Shown in pieces: positions 1 through 6,123 of a stretch of 7,039 nt of DNA. The notes below the pieces were generated by a model. The model worked only from the letters and a program-made list of their open reading frames with translations. It ran no database searches and was not told where the DNA came from. The translations under genes were made by a program, and so were the position numbers. How positions within the stretch are numbered: position 1 is the stretch's first letter; the number at the start of each line of letters is the position of its first letter. Source of the DNA: an uncultured Lachnospiraceae bacterium (GTDB lineage Bacteria; Bacillota; Clostridia; Lachnospirales; Lachnospiraceae); the NCBI GenBank assembly GCA_910586405.1, contig CAJUII010000011.1, positions 1-7,039 of the forward strand, written 5' to 3'.

Positions 1-114
1 GAGTGCGCCTTCATGAGCAACCCGACAGAGGCGGAGCTATTGACACAAGATGAGTATCAGGAGCGTGTAGCATGGGCAGTCTATATGGGCATCATGCAGG
101 TGATCAATGCCTAA
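1..114 (+). CDS. cwlD: N-acetylmuramoyl-L-alanine amidase, CwlD-like, C-terminal end only
   Basis: This is the last 37 codons of a gene that begins left of the window; the frame is open from base 1 and stops at TAA 112-114. The visible peptide begins ECAFMSNPTEAELL, which matches the conserved end of the Amidase_3 zinc amidase fold (E-C-G-F-L-S-N-P-x-E-x-x-x-L). In that family the Glu of this motif is a catalytic residue. The closing helix (YQERVAWAVYMGIMQVI) is also typical of CwlD. Amidase_3 enzymes cleave the bond between N-acetylmuramate and L-alanine in peptidoglycan; CwlD acts on spore cortex to allow muramic-lactam formation. The family call is fairly safe; choosing CwlD over another Amidase_3 paralogue rests on the short closing region and on the cell-wall gene neighbours, and could be wrong. 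Confidence 0.72.
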   Translation, partial: ECAFMSNPTEAELLTQDEYQERVAWAVYMGIMQVINA

Positions 115-199
115 AATATTACAATAAATAAGGAAAGAAACTCTTTGCCGTGATACTGGATGAAAGAGGAGGTATTTGCAGGCGGTATAAATTATCAAG

Positions 200-227
200 T
201 GATTTTCATAAAAATCTGTGGTATACT
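200..227 (+). promoter_or_regulatory. Probable sigma-A promoter with extended -10
   Basis: TATACT at 222-227 is preceded directly by TGG (219-221), giving a TGn extended -10 element. A weak -35 candidate, TGATTT (200-205), lies 16 bases upstream. It stands in the 167-base gap after the amidase stop and about 55 bases before the ATG at 282, so it would drive the 241-residue membrane protein and possibly the carboxypeptidase gene after it. The rest of the gap (115-199) holds no hairpin or gene that I can support. Confidence 0.5.
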
Positions 228-281
228 GTTACCAACAGCGCGTTGAAAAAGCGCCCACTATCATGATCGGGAGGTTTCGTA

Positions 282-1007
282 ATGAGAAAAATCATGAGGT
301 TTTTGGTATCAGCTATATTGCTTCCAGTCTTAATCCTTTCCACTGCACTTCTGACATATCTGCACTTTTTTGCATCCAATGACAAAAATCTGTCCGGCGT
401 GTGGACTGCTCGGCTGGACTTCACAAGTCAGGCAGCAGTCACAGCGCTTAGCTGGCTGCAAGAGATACAAGCGGTTTCGGTATCCTTGCGGGATGTAGAG
501 TCTCAAATGCAGGGACTGACCATTGAGATCAATCTGTCGCTGACGCAGCGTGCTCATTCGGAGGGAACTTTCCAATGCACGATTCTGCCGGAAAGTTATG
601 CTGCATGCAATCAGGCTGCCTATGAAGCATTTGCAGCAGTCTTTCGAGAGCAGGTGGCAGAGAGGCTTCTCATGGCAGGCTATGCAGGTGATACGGACGA
701 GGAAGCAGTGGAAGCGCTTGTGATGGAGACCTTTGGGATGTCCACAGTCTCCTATCTGATGTCCTGTGGACCCAATCTGCTGCCCTCTATGGAGGAGTTG
801 CAGACGCTATATGACGGCAGTGGTGCCTACCAGGCGGCAGATGGCATTCTGACTAGACAGTTTGAGGATGGTCAGGCTGTGAGGACAAAGGCAGAACACT
901 ATATTCACAAGGATGCCAGTCTGATTTTGACCGGGGAGAGTGCGGATGACGCAGACGGGACTTTTGTGGGACATTATCCTGTGATCTATACATTACAAGA
1001 CGCATGA
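282..1007 (+). CDS. Unrecognised membrane-anchored or secreted protein, 241 residues
   Basis: I do not recognise this family by name. The start is well supported: GGGAGG at 269-274 lies 7 bases before the ATG. Residues 1-6 are basic and residues 7-30 form one hydrophobic segment, so the protein is either exported or held in the membrane by an N-terminal anchor with about 210 residues outside; no lipobox cysteine is visible. The outer part starts with a Gly-Val-Trp motif (39-41) and alternating beta-like stretches (41-48, 78-102), then a long alanine- and glutamate-rich helical region (104-165), then beta-like segments again (183-193, 205-218, 231-238). That pattern could be a small beta barrel or sandwich with a helical insertion, which is inference only. 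There are three cysteines (99, 109, 162). Its position between a cell-wall amidase and a D,D-carboxypeptidase suggests an envelope role. No catalytic motif is evident. Confidence 0.85.
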   Translation: MRKIMRFLVSAILLPVLILSTALLTYLHFFASNDKNLSGVWTARLDFTSQAAVTALSWLQEIQAVSVSLRDVESQMQGLTIEINLSLTQRAHSEGTFQCTILPESYAACNQAAYEAFAAVFREQVAERLLMAGYAGDTDEEAVEALVMETFGMSTVSYLMSCGPNLLPSMEELQTLYDGSGAYQAADGILTRQFEDGQAVRTKAEHYIHKDASLILTGESADDADGTFVGHYPVIYTLQDA

Positions 1008-1057
1008 GAATGCAGCAAAGTGCTTTTTGGAGAAGTCGAAGTCTCACATCGAGAAAA

Positions 1058-1073
1058 GCCGCCCAAAGGCGGC
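1058..1073 (+). promoter_or_regulatory. GC-rich hairpin directly before the carboxypeptidase ribosome site
   Basis: GCCGCC (1058-1063) pairs perfectly with GGCGGC (1068-1073) across a CAAA loop. The purine-rich ribosome site starts two bases later at 1075. There is no following T run, so it does not look like a rho-independent terminator. It could protect the mRNA 5' side, follow a processing site, or modulate access to the ribosome site. The hairpin is seen directly; its function is inferred. Confidence 0.4.
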
Positions 1074-1074
1074 A

Positions 1075-1083
1075 GGGGGAGGA
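1075..1083 (+). promoter_or_regulatory. Ribosome binding site that fixes the carboxypeptidase start
   Basis: GGGGGAGGA lies 5 bases before ATG 1089. It selects this start over the upstream in-frame GTG at 1020, which has no such site and would put a charged, glycine-rich stretch ahead of the signal peptide. Confidence 0.75.
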
Positions 1084-1088
1084 TTTTT

Positions 1089-2531
1089 ATGAGAATAAAA
1101 TCACAGAAAATATATAGTTTTATTCTGGCCGTAATGCTAGTTTGTGTCATGCTTCCTTGCAGGACAGACGCAAGTTATGAGATTGTGGGGGTATGTCAGG
1201 TACAGACGGAGTCTGGTGCCGCAGACATTGTAAGGACGCTGGATTACAGCTATGATCACAATACTTACTTCTCCCTGCGGGATATAGCCTCGATACTCAA
1301 AGACACAGACAAAAGGTTTTCTCTCGATATCACAAAAACTGCTGTATCCATGAATCTGGGAGAGATCTACACACCAGTCGGTGTGGAGAATGTCCCCTGG
1401 GAGGACAGCAAGAACCCCGATATTTCTCTGCGGCGGAATGAGTTTGCGGTGGACGGACAAAAGGTATCTTACTATACCTTAATTATGCCGCTTCCTTCCA
1501 GCGGGTATGATTGCTTTATGATGGCTGCGGATTTGGCTATGATCTTGGATGTGGAGATGCATGTTACCAATGCAGGTATTTTGCAGATCAATACGCGTGC
1601 GCCGTTTGCGATCTCTCCTGCGGCGCTGGAGCAGGCTGGATATTTTTATGGTGTCAATGGTGTGCTGGCTGGGGACGCCACCACAGGAGAGATCTATTAT
1701 CAGTATGAGTCGGACACCGCCTATCCCATTGCGAGCACTTCGAAGCTGATGACATGCCTTTTGACAATGGAAGCGCTCTTTGCGGGACAAATATCTCTTG
1801 AACAGACAGTCACTGTCTCCGAAGCAGTGCAGGCGTTGGCTGCCTCGGCAGATGGGGTGATTCCCCTTGAGGCTGGACAGGAGATTACAGTGCAGGAGCT
1901 TTTGCTGGGAGCATTGCTGCCATCTAGCAACGAATGTGCATTGTGTCTGGCGGAGACGATTGCCGGTTCGGAGGAGGCTTTTGTCCAGATGATGAACCAG
2001 AAAGCACAGGATTTAGGACTCTCTCAGGCGGTCTTTTACAACAGTCATGGTCTGCCCTCCTTCACACAAGATCCTATTCCGGCTAAGCGTCAGAACCGCA
2101 TGAGTGCGAAGGACATGTTCCGCATGGTGTCGTATTTGCTGGATGTATATCCTCAGGTTAAGGACATGACCTCGTTGCAGGAGGCGACGCTGCCGTCCAT
2201 GAATCTTGAAGTGCGCAATTCGAATCCTCTTCTGCGCAATATGTCTGAAGTAACTGGTCTCAAGACGGGGACGACCAATAAGTCCGGTGCCTGTCTTGTT
2301 ACCTCTCTGGCCGCGAATGATGGGACAATGACGCATGATTTGGTCGTGGTTGTCTTAGGGACAGAGGATTCCATCGAGAGAGGACGCGTCTCTGGATTGA
2401 TGGCACGCTACGCCCTGCAAGCGTTTGAAGTGGGAGCGGCAGAGCCAGAGGAGGGAGAGCGCTTTGCAAATTTGCCCACGAATGCGGAGGCGGCAGTGGA
2501 TTGGATTCTTCGAACGGCGAAGAAGCATTGA
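1089..2531 (+). CDS. D-alanyl-D-alanine carboxypeptidase (peptidase S11) with N-terminal stalk domain
   Basis: This 480-residue exported penicillin-binding protein trims the terminal D-alanine from peptidoglycan pentapeptides, limiting cross-linking. Residues 1-28 form a signal peptide (basic start, hydrophobic core 9-24). Residues about 45-170 resemble a copper-amine-oxidase-like N-terminal stalk domain (YFSLRDIASIL at 60-70 and a second, similar half at 117-168). The S11 catalytic domain follows with all three active-site motifs: S216-T-S-K219 (nucleophile Ser216), S279-S-N281 and K392-T-G394. Only 86 residues follow the KTG, so the usual PBP5 C-terminal beta domain and amphipathic membrane anchor are missing; the stalk may take over positioning. 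DacA/DacF enzymes are usually around 380-440 residues with the extra domain at the other end. The gene lies 81 bases after the membrane-protein gene and may be co-transcribed with it. The carboxypeptidase assignment is firm; which physiological isoform it is (vegetative or sporulation) cannot be told. Confidence 0.93.
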   Translation: MRIKSQKIYSFILAVMLVCVMLPCRTDASYEIVGVCQVQTESGAADIVRTLDYSYDHNTYFSLRDIASILKDTDKRFSLDITKTAVSMNLGEIYTPVGVENVPWEDSKNPDISLRRNEFAVDGQKVSYYTLIMPLPSSGYDCFMMAADLAMILDVEMHVTNAGILQINTRAPFAISPAALEQAGYFYGVNGVLAGDATTGEIYYQYESDTAYPIASTSKLMTCLLTMEALFAGQISLEQTVTVSEAVQALAASADGVIPLEAGQEITVQELLLGALLPSSNECALCLAETIAGSEEAFVQMMNQKAQDLGLSQAVFYNSHGLPSFTQDPIPAKRQNRMSAKDMFRMVSYLLDVYPQVKDMTSLQEATLPSMNLEVRNSNPLLRNMSEVTGLKTGTTNKSGACLVTSLAANDGTMTHDLVVVVLGTEDSIERGRVSGLMARYALQAFEVGAAEPEEGERFANLPTNAEAAVDWILRTAKKH

Positions 2532-2561
2532 CGAAATGTTACAAAAATTTTACACAATACC

Positions 2562-2590
2562 TTTATTAAACAACAGGAATGTGCTAAAAT
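2562..2590 (+). promoter_or_regulatory. Probable promoter for the ywlC-rpiB-upp group
   Basis: TAAAAT at 2585-2590 preceded by TGC (2582-2584) forms an extended -10 element. TTTATT (2562-2567), 17 bases upstream, is a modest -35. It lies in the A+T-rich 124-base gap after the carboxypeptidase stop, about 65 bases ahead of the next start codon. No terminator hairpin is visible between 2532 and 2561, so read-through from upstream is possible. Confidence 0.45.
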
Positions 2591-2622
2591 AGATACGAAT
2601 TAAAATAGAAATGTAAAAATGA

Positions 2623-2635
2623 CTGTAATTTACAG
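2623..2635. promoter_or_regulatory. Small perfect palindrome in the ywlC leader, possible operator
   Basis: CTGTAA-T-TTACAG is a perfect 6-base inverted repeat around one central base. It lies downstream of the predicted -10 and 9 bases before the GGAG ribosome site at 2644, a position where a bound repressor could block transcription. No regulator is identifiable, and a site this short in A+T-rich DNA can arise by chance. Confidence 0.25.
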
Positions 2636-2655
2636 ATAAAAATGGAGATAATAAG

Positions 2656-3723
2656 ATGGAAACAGCAATCGTTGCCATAGGGGATACGGATACGTCTGAA
2701 AGTATCGACGAAAAGCTTTCTATGGCAGGTGACATCATCAGGCGCGGCGGTCTGGTCGCCTTTCCAACAGAGACCGTCTACGGGCTGGGGGGAGATGCGC
2801 TCAATCCCGCTTCGTCGAGAAAGATTTATGCGGCGAAAGGGCGACCGAGCGACAATCCTCTGATCATACACATTGCAGACATGGCAGCACTGGATTACAT
2901 TGTTGGTGAGATTCCTGAGAAGGCGGCAAAGCTTGCGGATGCTTTCTGGCCGGGACCACTCACCATGATTTTCAGAAAGTCGGCAGTCGTGCCTGACCAG
3001 ACAACGGGAGGACTCGACACTGTGGCGGTGCGGATGCCAAATCATCCGCTTGCATTGCTTTTAATAAAGAAGGCGGGAGGGTATGTGGCAGCACCGAGCG
3101 CAAACTTGTCTGGCAAGCCCAGCCCAACGCTTGCAAAGTATGTGGTGCAGGACCTCGACGGCAGGATTGATATGATCCTCGATGCGGATGGCGCCGAGAT
3201 TGGGCTTGAATCCACAATTGTAGATTTGACAGGTGAGATACCACTGATATTGAGACCAGGCTGCATCACACAGAAGATGCTGGCGGGAGTGGTCGGTGAG
3301 ACGGACATGGATGTGACAATTTATGACAGTGACACTGCGCAGGCACCGAGAGCGCCAGGGATGAAATATCGACATTATGCGCCCCAAGGGGAGCTTGTGA
3401 TCGTGGAAGGCGAACCGCAGCGCGTGGTCAGCTACATCAATGCACAGGCGGCGGCACAGGAGGCGTCGGGGATGCGAACTGGTGTGATCGGCACGCAGGA
3501 GCATCTTGCACAATACCATGCTTCGAGTGTCAAAAACGCAGGCAGCAGGAGTGATGTGCATGAGGCGGCAAAGCAGTTGTACACATTTCTGCGCGAATTT
3601 GACGATGAAGAGATTGACTGTATGTATGCGGAATCTTTTCGTGATGCGCAGGATGAAGGCTTTGGACAGGCAGTTATGAACCGGCTGTTGAAGGCGGCGG
3701 GACACAGGGTGATACATGTATAA
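2656..3723 (+). CDS. ywlC: L-threonylcarbamoyladenylate synthase, Sua5/YwlC type
   Basis: This cytoplasmic enzyme makes threonylcarbamoyl-AMP from threonine, bicarbonate and ATP, the first step of the t6A modification at A37 of ANN-decoding tRNAs; TsaD with TsaB/TsaE then transfers the group. At 355 residues it is the long two-domain Sua5 form rather than the short TsaC/YrdC form. The YrdC-like domain (about 18-205) shows FPTETVYGLG (36-45), KGRPSDNPL (61-69, with the substrate-binding Lys and Arg), FWPGPLT (97-103), VRMPNH (125-130), APSANLSG (146-153) and GLESTIVD (183-190). The linker motif PGMKYRHYAP (234-243) typical of Sua5 leads to a C-terminal Rossmann-like domain (about 245-350). ATG 2656 is preceded by GGAGA at 2644-2648. 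It is the first gene of a likely three-gene group with rpiB and upp, an order like that of Bacillus ywlC...ywlF(rpiB)...upp. Confidence 0.96.
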   Translation: METAIVAIGDTDTSESIDEKLSMAGDIIRRGGLVAFPTETVYGLGGDALNPASSRKIYAAKGRPSDNPLIIHIADMAALDYIVGEIPEKAAKLADAFWPGPLTMIFRKSAVVPDQTTGGLDTVAVRMPNHPLALLLIKKAGGYVAAPSANLSGKPSPTLAKYVVQDLDGRIDMILDADGAEIGLESTIVDLTGEIPLILRPGCITQKMLAGVVGETDMDVTIYDSDTAQAPRAPGMKYRHYAPQGELVIVEGEPQRVVSYINAQAAAQEASGMRTGVIGTQEHLAQYHASSVKNAGSRSDVHEAAKQLYTFLREFDDEEIDCMYAESFRDAQDEGFGQAVMNRLLKAAGHRVIHV

Positions 3724-3753
3724 AATATTAATAGATTAAAGGAGGACAACGAT

Positions 3754-4218
3754 ATGATAGCAATTGGATGTGACCACGGCGGATATGATCTAAAGCAGGA
3801 GGTTATAAAGTATCTTGCGGATCATCAGCTCGAGTATGAGGATTTTGGCTGTTATGGAAAGGATTCCTGTGATTATCCTGCATTTGGGCAGGCAGTCGCG
3901 AAGGCGGTTGCGTCAGGAGCATGTGACAGGGGAATCGTGATCTGCACGACAGGAATTGGCATTTCCATCACGGCGAACAAGGTGAAAGGTATTCGCTGTG
4001 CACTCTGCTCCGATACAGTGTCCGCAAGATTGACAAGAGAACATAATAATGCAAATGTGCTGGCACTGGGTGCTGGCATTGTCGGCCCCAATCTGGCACT
4101 TAGCATTGTTGAGGCGTTCCTGAACACTGCCTTTCCGGGCGAGGAGAAGCATTGCAGACGCGTGGCGGCAATTCAGGCACTAGAGGAAGAGACAATGAAA
4201 ACAACTGATGAGACATAA
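3754..4218 (+). CDS. rpiB: Ribose-5-phosphate isomerase B (RpiB/LacAB family)
   Basis: This cytoplasmic enzyme interconverts ribose 5-phosphate and ribulose 5-phosphate in the non-oxidative pentose phosphate pathway. The 154-residue protein matches the family's usual length of about 150 and has its landmarks: D7-H8 in the opening GCDHGG, the catalytic-base cysteine C64 in CTTGIGIS, the ANKVKGIR stretch (74-81), and H97 in EHNNANVLALG, the family's ring-opening histidine. The residue after the cysteine is Thr where Gly is common (CGTGIG). The final dozen residues (EEETMKTTDET) form a polar extension. LacA/LacB galactose-6-phosphate isomerases are related, but the lone gene in this context fits RpiB. 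A very strong site, AAAGGAGG (3738-3745), lies 8 bases before the ATG. The gene starts 30 bases after ywlC, suggesting co-transcription. Its product feeds PRPP synthesis, which the next gene consumes. Confidence 0.95.
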   Translation: MIAIGCDHGGYDLKQEVIKYLADHQLEYEDFGCYGKDSCDYPAFGQAVAKAVASGACDRGIVICTTGIGISITANKVKGIRCALCSDTVSARLTREHNNANVLALGAGIVGPNLALSIVEAFLNTAFPGEEKHCRRVAAIQALEEETMKTTDET

Positions 4219-4239
4219 GAGAAACAGGAGGGCGGCATC

Positions 4240-4869
4240 ATGGCAAAAATCATAGTGATGGATCATCCGCTGATTCAACATAAGATAGGGGTAATCAGAA
4301 GGACGGAGACTGGTACAAAGGATTTCAGGCAGACAATCAGCGAGATTGCAAACCTGATATGTTATGAGGCTACCAGGGAGTTAAAGCTTGCGGATGTGGA
4401 GATCGAGACACCCATTTGCAGGACGAAGGTGAAGGAGCTGGCGGGCAAAAAACTGGCGGTGGTGCCCATTTTGCGCGCAGGGCTTGGTATGGTGGATGGA
4501 ATGTTACAGTTGATACCGGCTGCGAAGGTGGGACATATCGGACTTTATCGCGACCCGGACACTTTAGAGCCAGTATCGTATTACTGCAAGCTTCCTGAAG
4601 ATTGCAGCCAGCGGGAAGTGTTTGTGGTGGACCCGATGCTCGCGACAGGCGGCTCTTCCTCTGCGGCGATTCGTATGCTCAAGGACAGGGGATGCAGAAA
4701 CATTCATTTTATGTGTATCATTGCCGCTCCCGAAGGGGTAGAGCGCATGAAAAAGGATCATCCTGATGTGGATTTATATATTGGCGCGGTGGATGAGCGG
4801 TTAAATGAGCACGGCTATATTGTTCCGGGACTGGGGGATGCTGGCGACAGAATCTTTGGAACAAAATAG
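4240..4869 (+). CDS. upp: Uracil phosphoribosyltransferase
   Basis: Upp salvages uracil by joining it to PRPP, giving UMP and pyrophosphate in the cytoplasm. The protein is full length for the family (209 residues) and carries its signatures: PILRAGLGM (76-84), the PRPP-binding loop VVDPMLATGGSS (129-140), and the uracil-binding C-terminal region GYIVPGLGDAGDR (192-204) ending in IFGTK. The start is well set: AGGAGGG (4226-4232) lies 7 bases before the ATG. The 21-base gap after rpiB, with no hairpin, makes co-transcription likely. In Bacillus, glyA lies just before upp; here it does not. No PyrR-type leader is visible ahead of the gene. The 55-base gap after it holds only a 5-base stem (CCGCT/AGCGG, 4873-4890) with no T run, so transcription may continue into the hydrolase gene. 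Confidence 0.97.
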   Translation: MAKIIVMDHPLIQHKIGVIRRTETGTKDFRQTISEIANLICYEATRELKLADVEIETPICRTKVKELAGKKLAVVPILRAGLGMVDGMLQLIPAAKVGHIGLYRDPDTLEPVSYYCKLPEDCSQREVFVVDPMLATGGSSSAAIRMLKDRGCRNIHFMCIIAAPEGVERMKKDHPDVDLYIGAVDERLNEHGYIVPGLGDAGDRIFGTK

Positions 4870-4924
4870 TGCCCGCTCGAACAGAAGCGGAATCATGGAG
4901 TAGTGTGGAAGGAAAGAGGGATTC

Positions 4925-6094
4925 ATGAAAGTGTCATATAAACGGCCGGCGGCAATGCTGCTTGCTACGGTGGTGGCAGTGGTTTTTGTCGGAAGTGTGT
5001 CAAGGACAGCCTATGCTGAGACAACACTGGAACGGCTGCAAAAGGCAAAGGCCGAGAAGGAAAAGACAGAGGATGCAAAGGAGGATACAGAGGAGCACAA
5101 GGAGTCTCTGGAAATTACGAAAAATTCCCTTCTGGGACAGTTGAGCACGCTCAATGATGATCTGGCGCAGGTAAGCACCAATCTGGAGGGAATAGAGACG
5201 CAGATCAAGGAGAAGGAAGCGGACATTGAACAAACGGAGGCAGAGCTTGAGGAGGCAATCCGTATCCAAGATGAGCAATATGAAAATATGAAAGTCCGCA
5301 TCAAGGCAATGTATGAGCGGGGCGGGAGCGACAGCTATCTGAGTTTTCTATTTTCGTCCACCAGCTTTTCGGACTTTTTGAATAAAAGCGATTATATAGA
5401 TCGCATCCATGCGTATGACCGGAAGATGCTGGAACAATTCAAAGATACCCGCAGGCATGTGGAGGAGACAAAAGAGCAGCTTAATCAAGAGCTTTTGGCA
5501 TTGAATGATTTGCGCGAGCAGGCGGAGGCGGAGAAGAGCCGGGTTGCAGGGCTTGTCAGCCAGACTTCCGCGAATGTGTCGAGCTACACCAATCAGATTG
5601 CAGACGCGGAAGCCACAATTGACGCGCTGGAGTCCATGCTCGACGAGCAGGAGCAGGACATTGCTGCACTCCAGAAAAAGTATGAGGAGGAGTTGGCGAA
5701 ATCACGTCTGGCAGCAAAGTCTAAATGGCGTGATATATCCGAAGTCACCTTTGAGGAGGGAGACCGCAAACTCATGGCAAATATCATTTACTGTGAGGCG
5801 GGGGGCGAGCCGTATTCTGGACAGGTGGCTGTAGGTGCTGTCGTCATCAACAGAGTGCTCAGTTCCATCTATCCCAATACCGTAGTCGGCGTAGTTTATC
5901 AGAATAAGCAGTTCTCTCCGGTGGCAAGCGGTCGTTTGGCGCTGGCGCTGGCAAATGATTCTGCGACAGCAAGCTGCTATAAGGCGGCTGACGAGGCCAT
6001 GAGCGGAGTGACCAATGTCGGGCAGTGCGTGTATTTCAGGACTCCGATACCAGGTCTTGAGGGGATTCGAATCGGCGGACACATTTTTTACTGA
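4925..6094 (+). CDS. Exported cell wall hydrolase: PcsB-like coiled coil plus SleB-type domain
   Basis: This 389-residue secreted peptidoglycan hydrolase has a signal peptide at 1-31 (basic start, hydrophobic 9-22, AYA cleavage site before E32). Residues 33-262 form a long coiled coil rich in Glu, Lys and Gln. Its middle segment (about 120-173), with AMYERGG, then YLSFLFSSTSFSDFL, then DYIDRIHAYD, is the hallmark of the PcsB/EnvC-like coiled-coil domain that regulates cell-division hydrolases. The C-terminal domain (about 278-389) is a SleB/CwlJ Hydrolase_2 domain: IIYCEAGGEPYSGQVAVGAVVINRV, with E291 as the expected catalytic Glu, QFSPV (329-333) and the terminal GGHIFY. SleB is a lytic transglycosylase of spore cortex, but many vegetative proteins carry the domain, so the role could be growth, division or germination. 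The upstream purine-rich stretch AAGGAAAGAGGG (4909-4920) serves as ribosome site. Substrate and timing are inferred. Confidence 0.92.
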   Translation: MKVSYKRPAAMLLATVVAVVFVGSVSRTAYAETTLERLQKAKAEKEKTEDAKEDTEEHKESLEITKNSLLGQLSTLNDDLAQVSTNLEGIETQIKEKEADIEQTEAELEEAIRIQDEQYENMKVRIKAMYERGGSDSYLSFLFSSTSFSDFLNKSDYIDRIHAYDRKMLEQFKDTRRHVEETKEQLNQELLALNDLREQAEAEKSRVAGLVSQTSANVSSYTNQIADAEATIDALESMLDEQEQDIAALQKKYEEELAKSRLAAKSKWRDISEVTFEEGDRKLMANIIYCEAGGEPYSGQVAVGAVVINRVLSSIYPNTVVGVVYQNKQFSPVASGRLALALANDSATASCYKAADEAMSGVTNVGQCVYFRTPIPGLEGIRIGGHIFY

Positions 6095-6123
6095 TATGAG
6101 AACAGAAGAAGGGCGTTGTTAGT

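Noticed and set aside
160..246. Small open frame of 28 codons in the gap after the amidase
   Set aside because: It has no ribosome site, overlaps the promoter candidate and resembles nothing.
1002..1028. Two tiny stems (GCAT/ATGC and AGCA/TGCT) followed by a T run after the 241-residue gene
   Set aside because: Stems of four pairs are too weak for a rho-independent terminator.
1020..1088. In-frame GTG start 23 codons upstream of the carboxypeptidase
   Set aside because: It has no ribosome site, would put a charged non-signal stretch before the signal peptide, and would translate through the hairpin; ATG 1089 has a strong site.
2537..2556. Imperfect dyad TGT...ACA after the carboxypeptidase stop
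   Set aside because: Three internal mismatches in A+T-rich DNA make it indistinguishable from chance.
3061..3717. Antisense open frame of 218 codons across the Sua5 gene
   Set aside because: It is the mirror of a strongly supported gene, its translation is rich in Cys, His and Arg without any recognisable motif, and no ribosome site stands out.
4873..4890. CCGCT/AGCGG stem after upp as terminator
   Set aside because: It has only five pairs, an eight-base loop and no T run.
5702..6082. Antisense open frame of 126 codons across the SleB domain
   Set aside because: It lies wholly opposite a conserved catalytic domain and has no features of a real protein.
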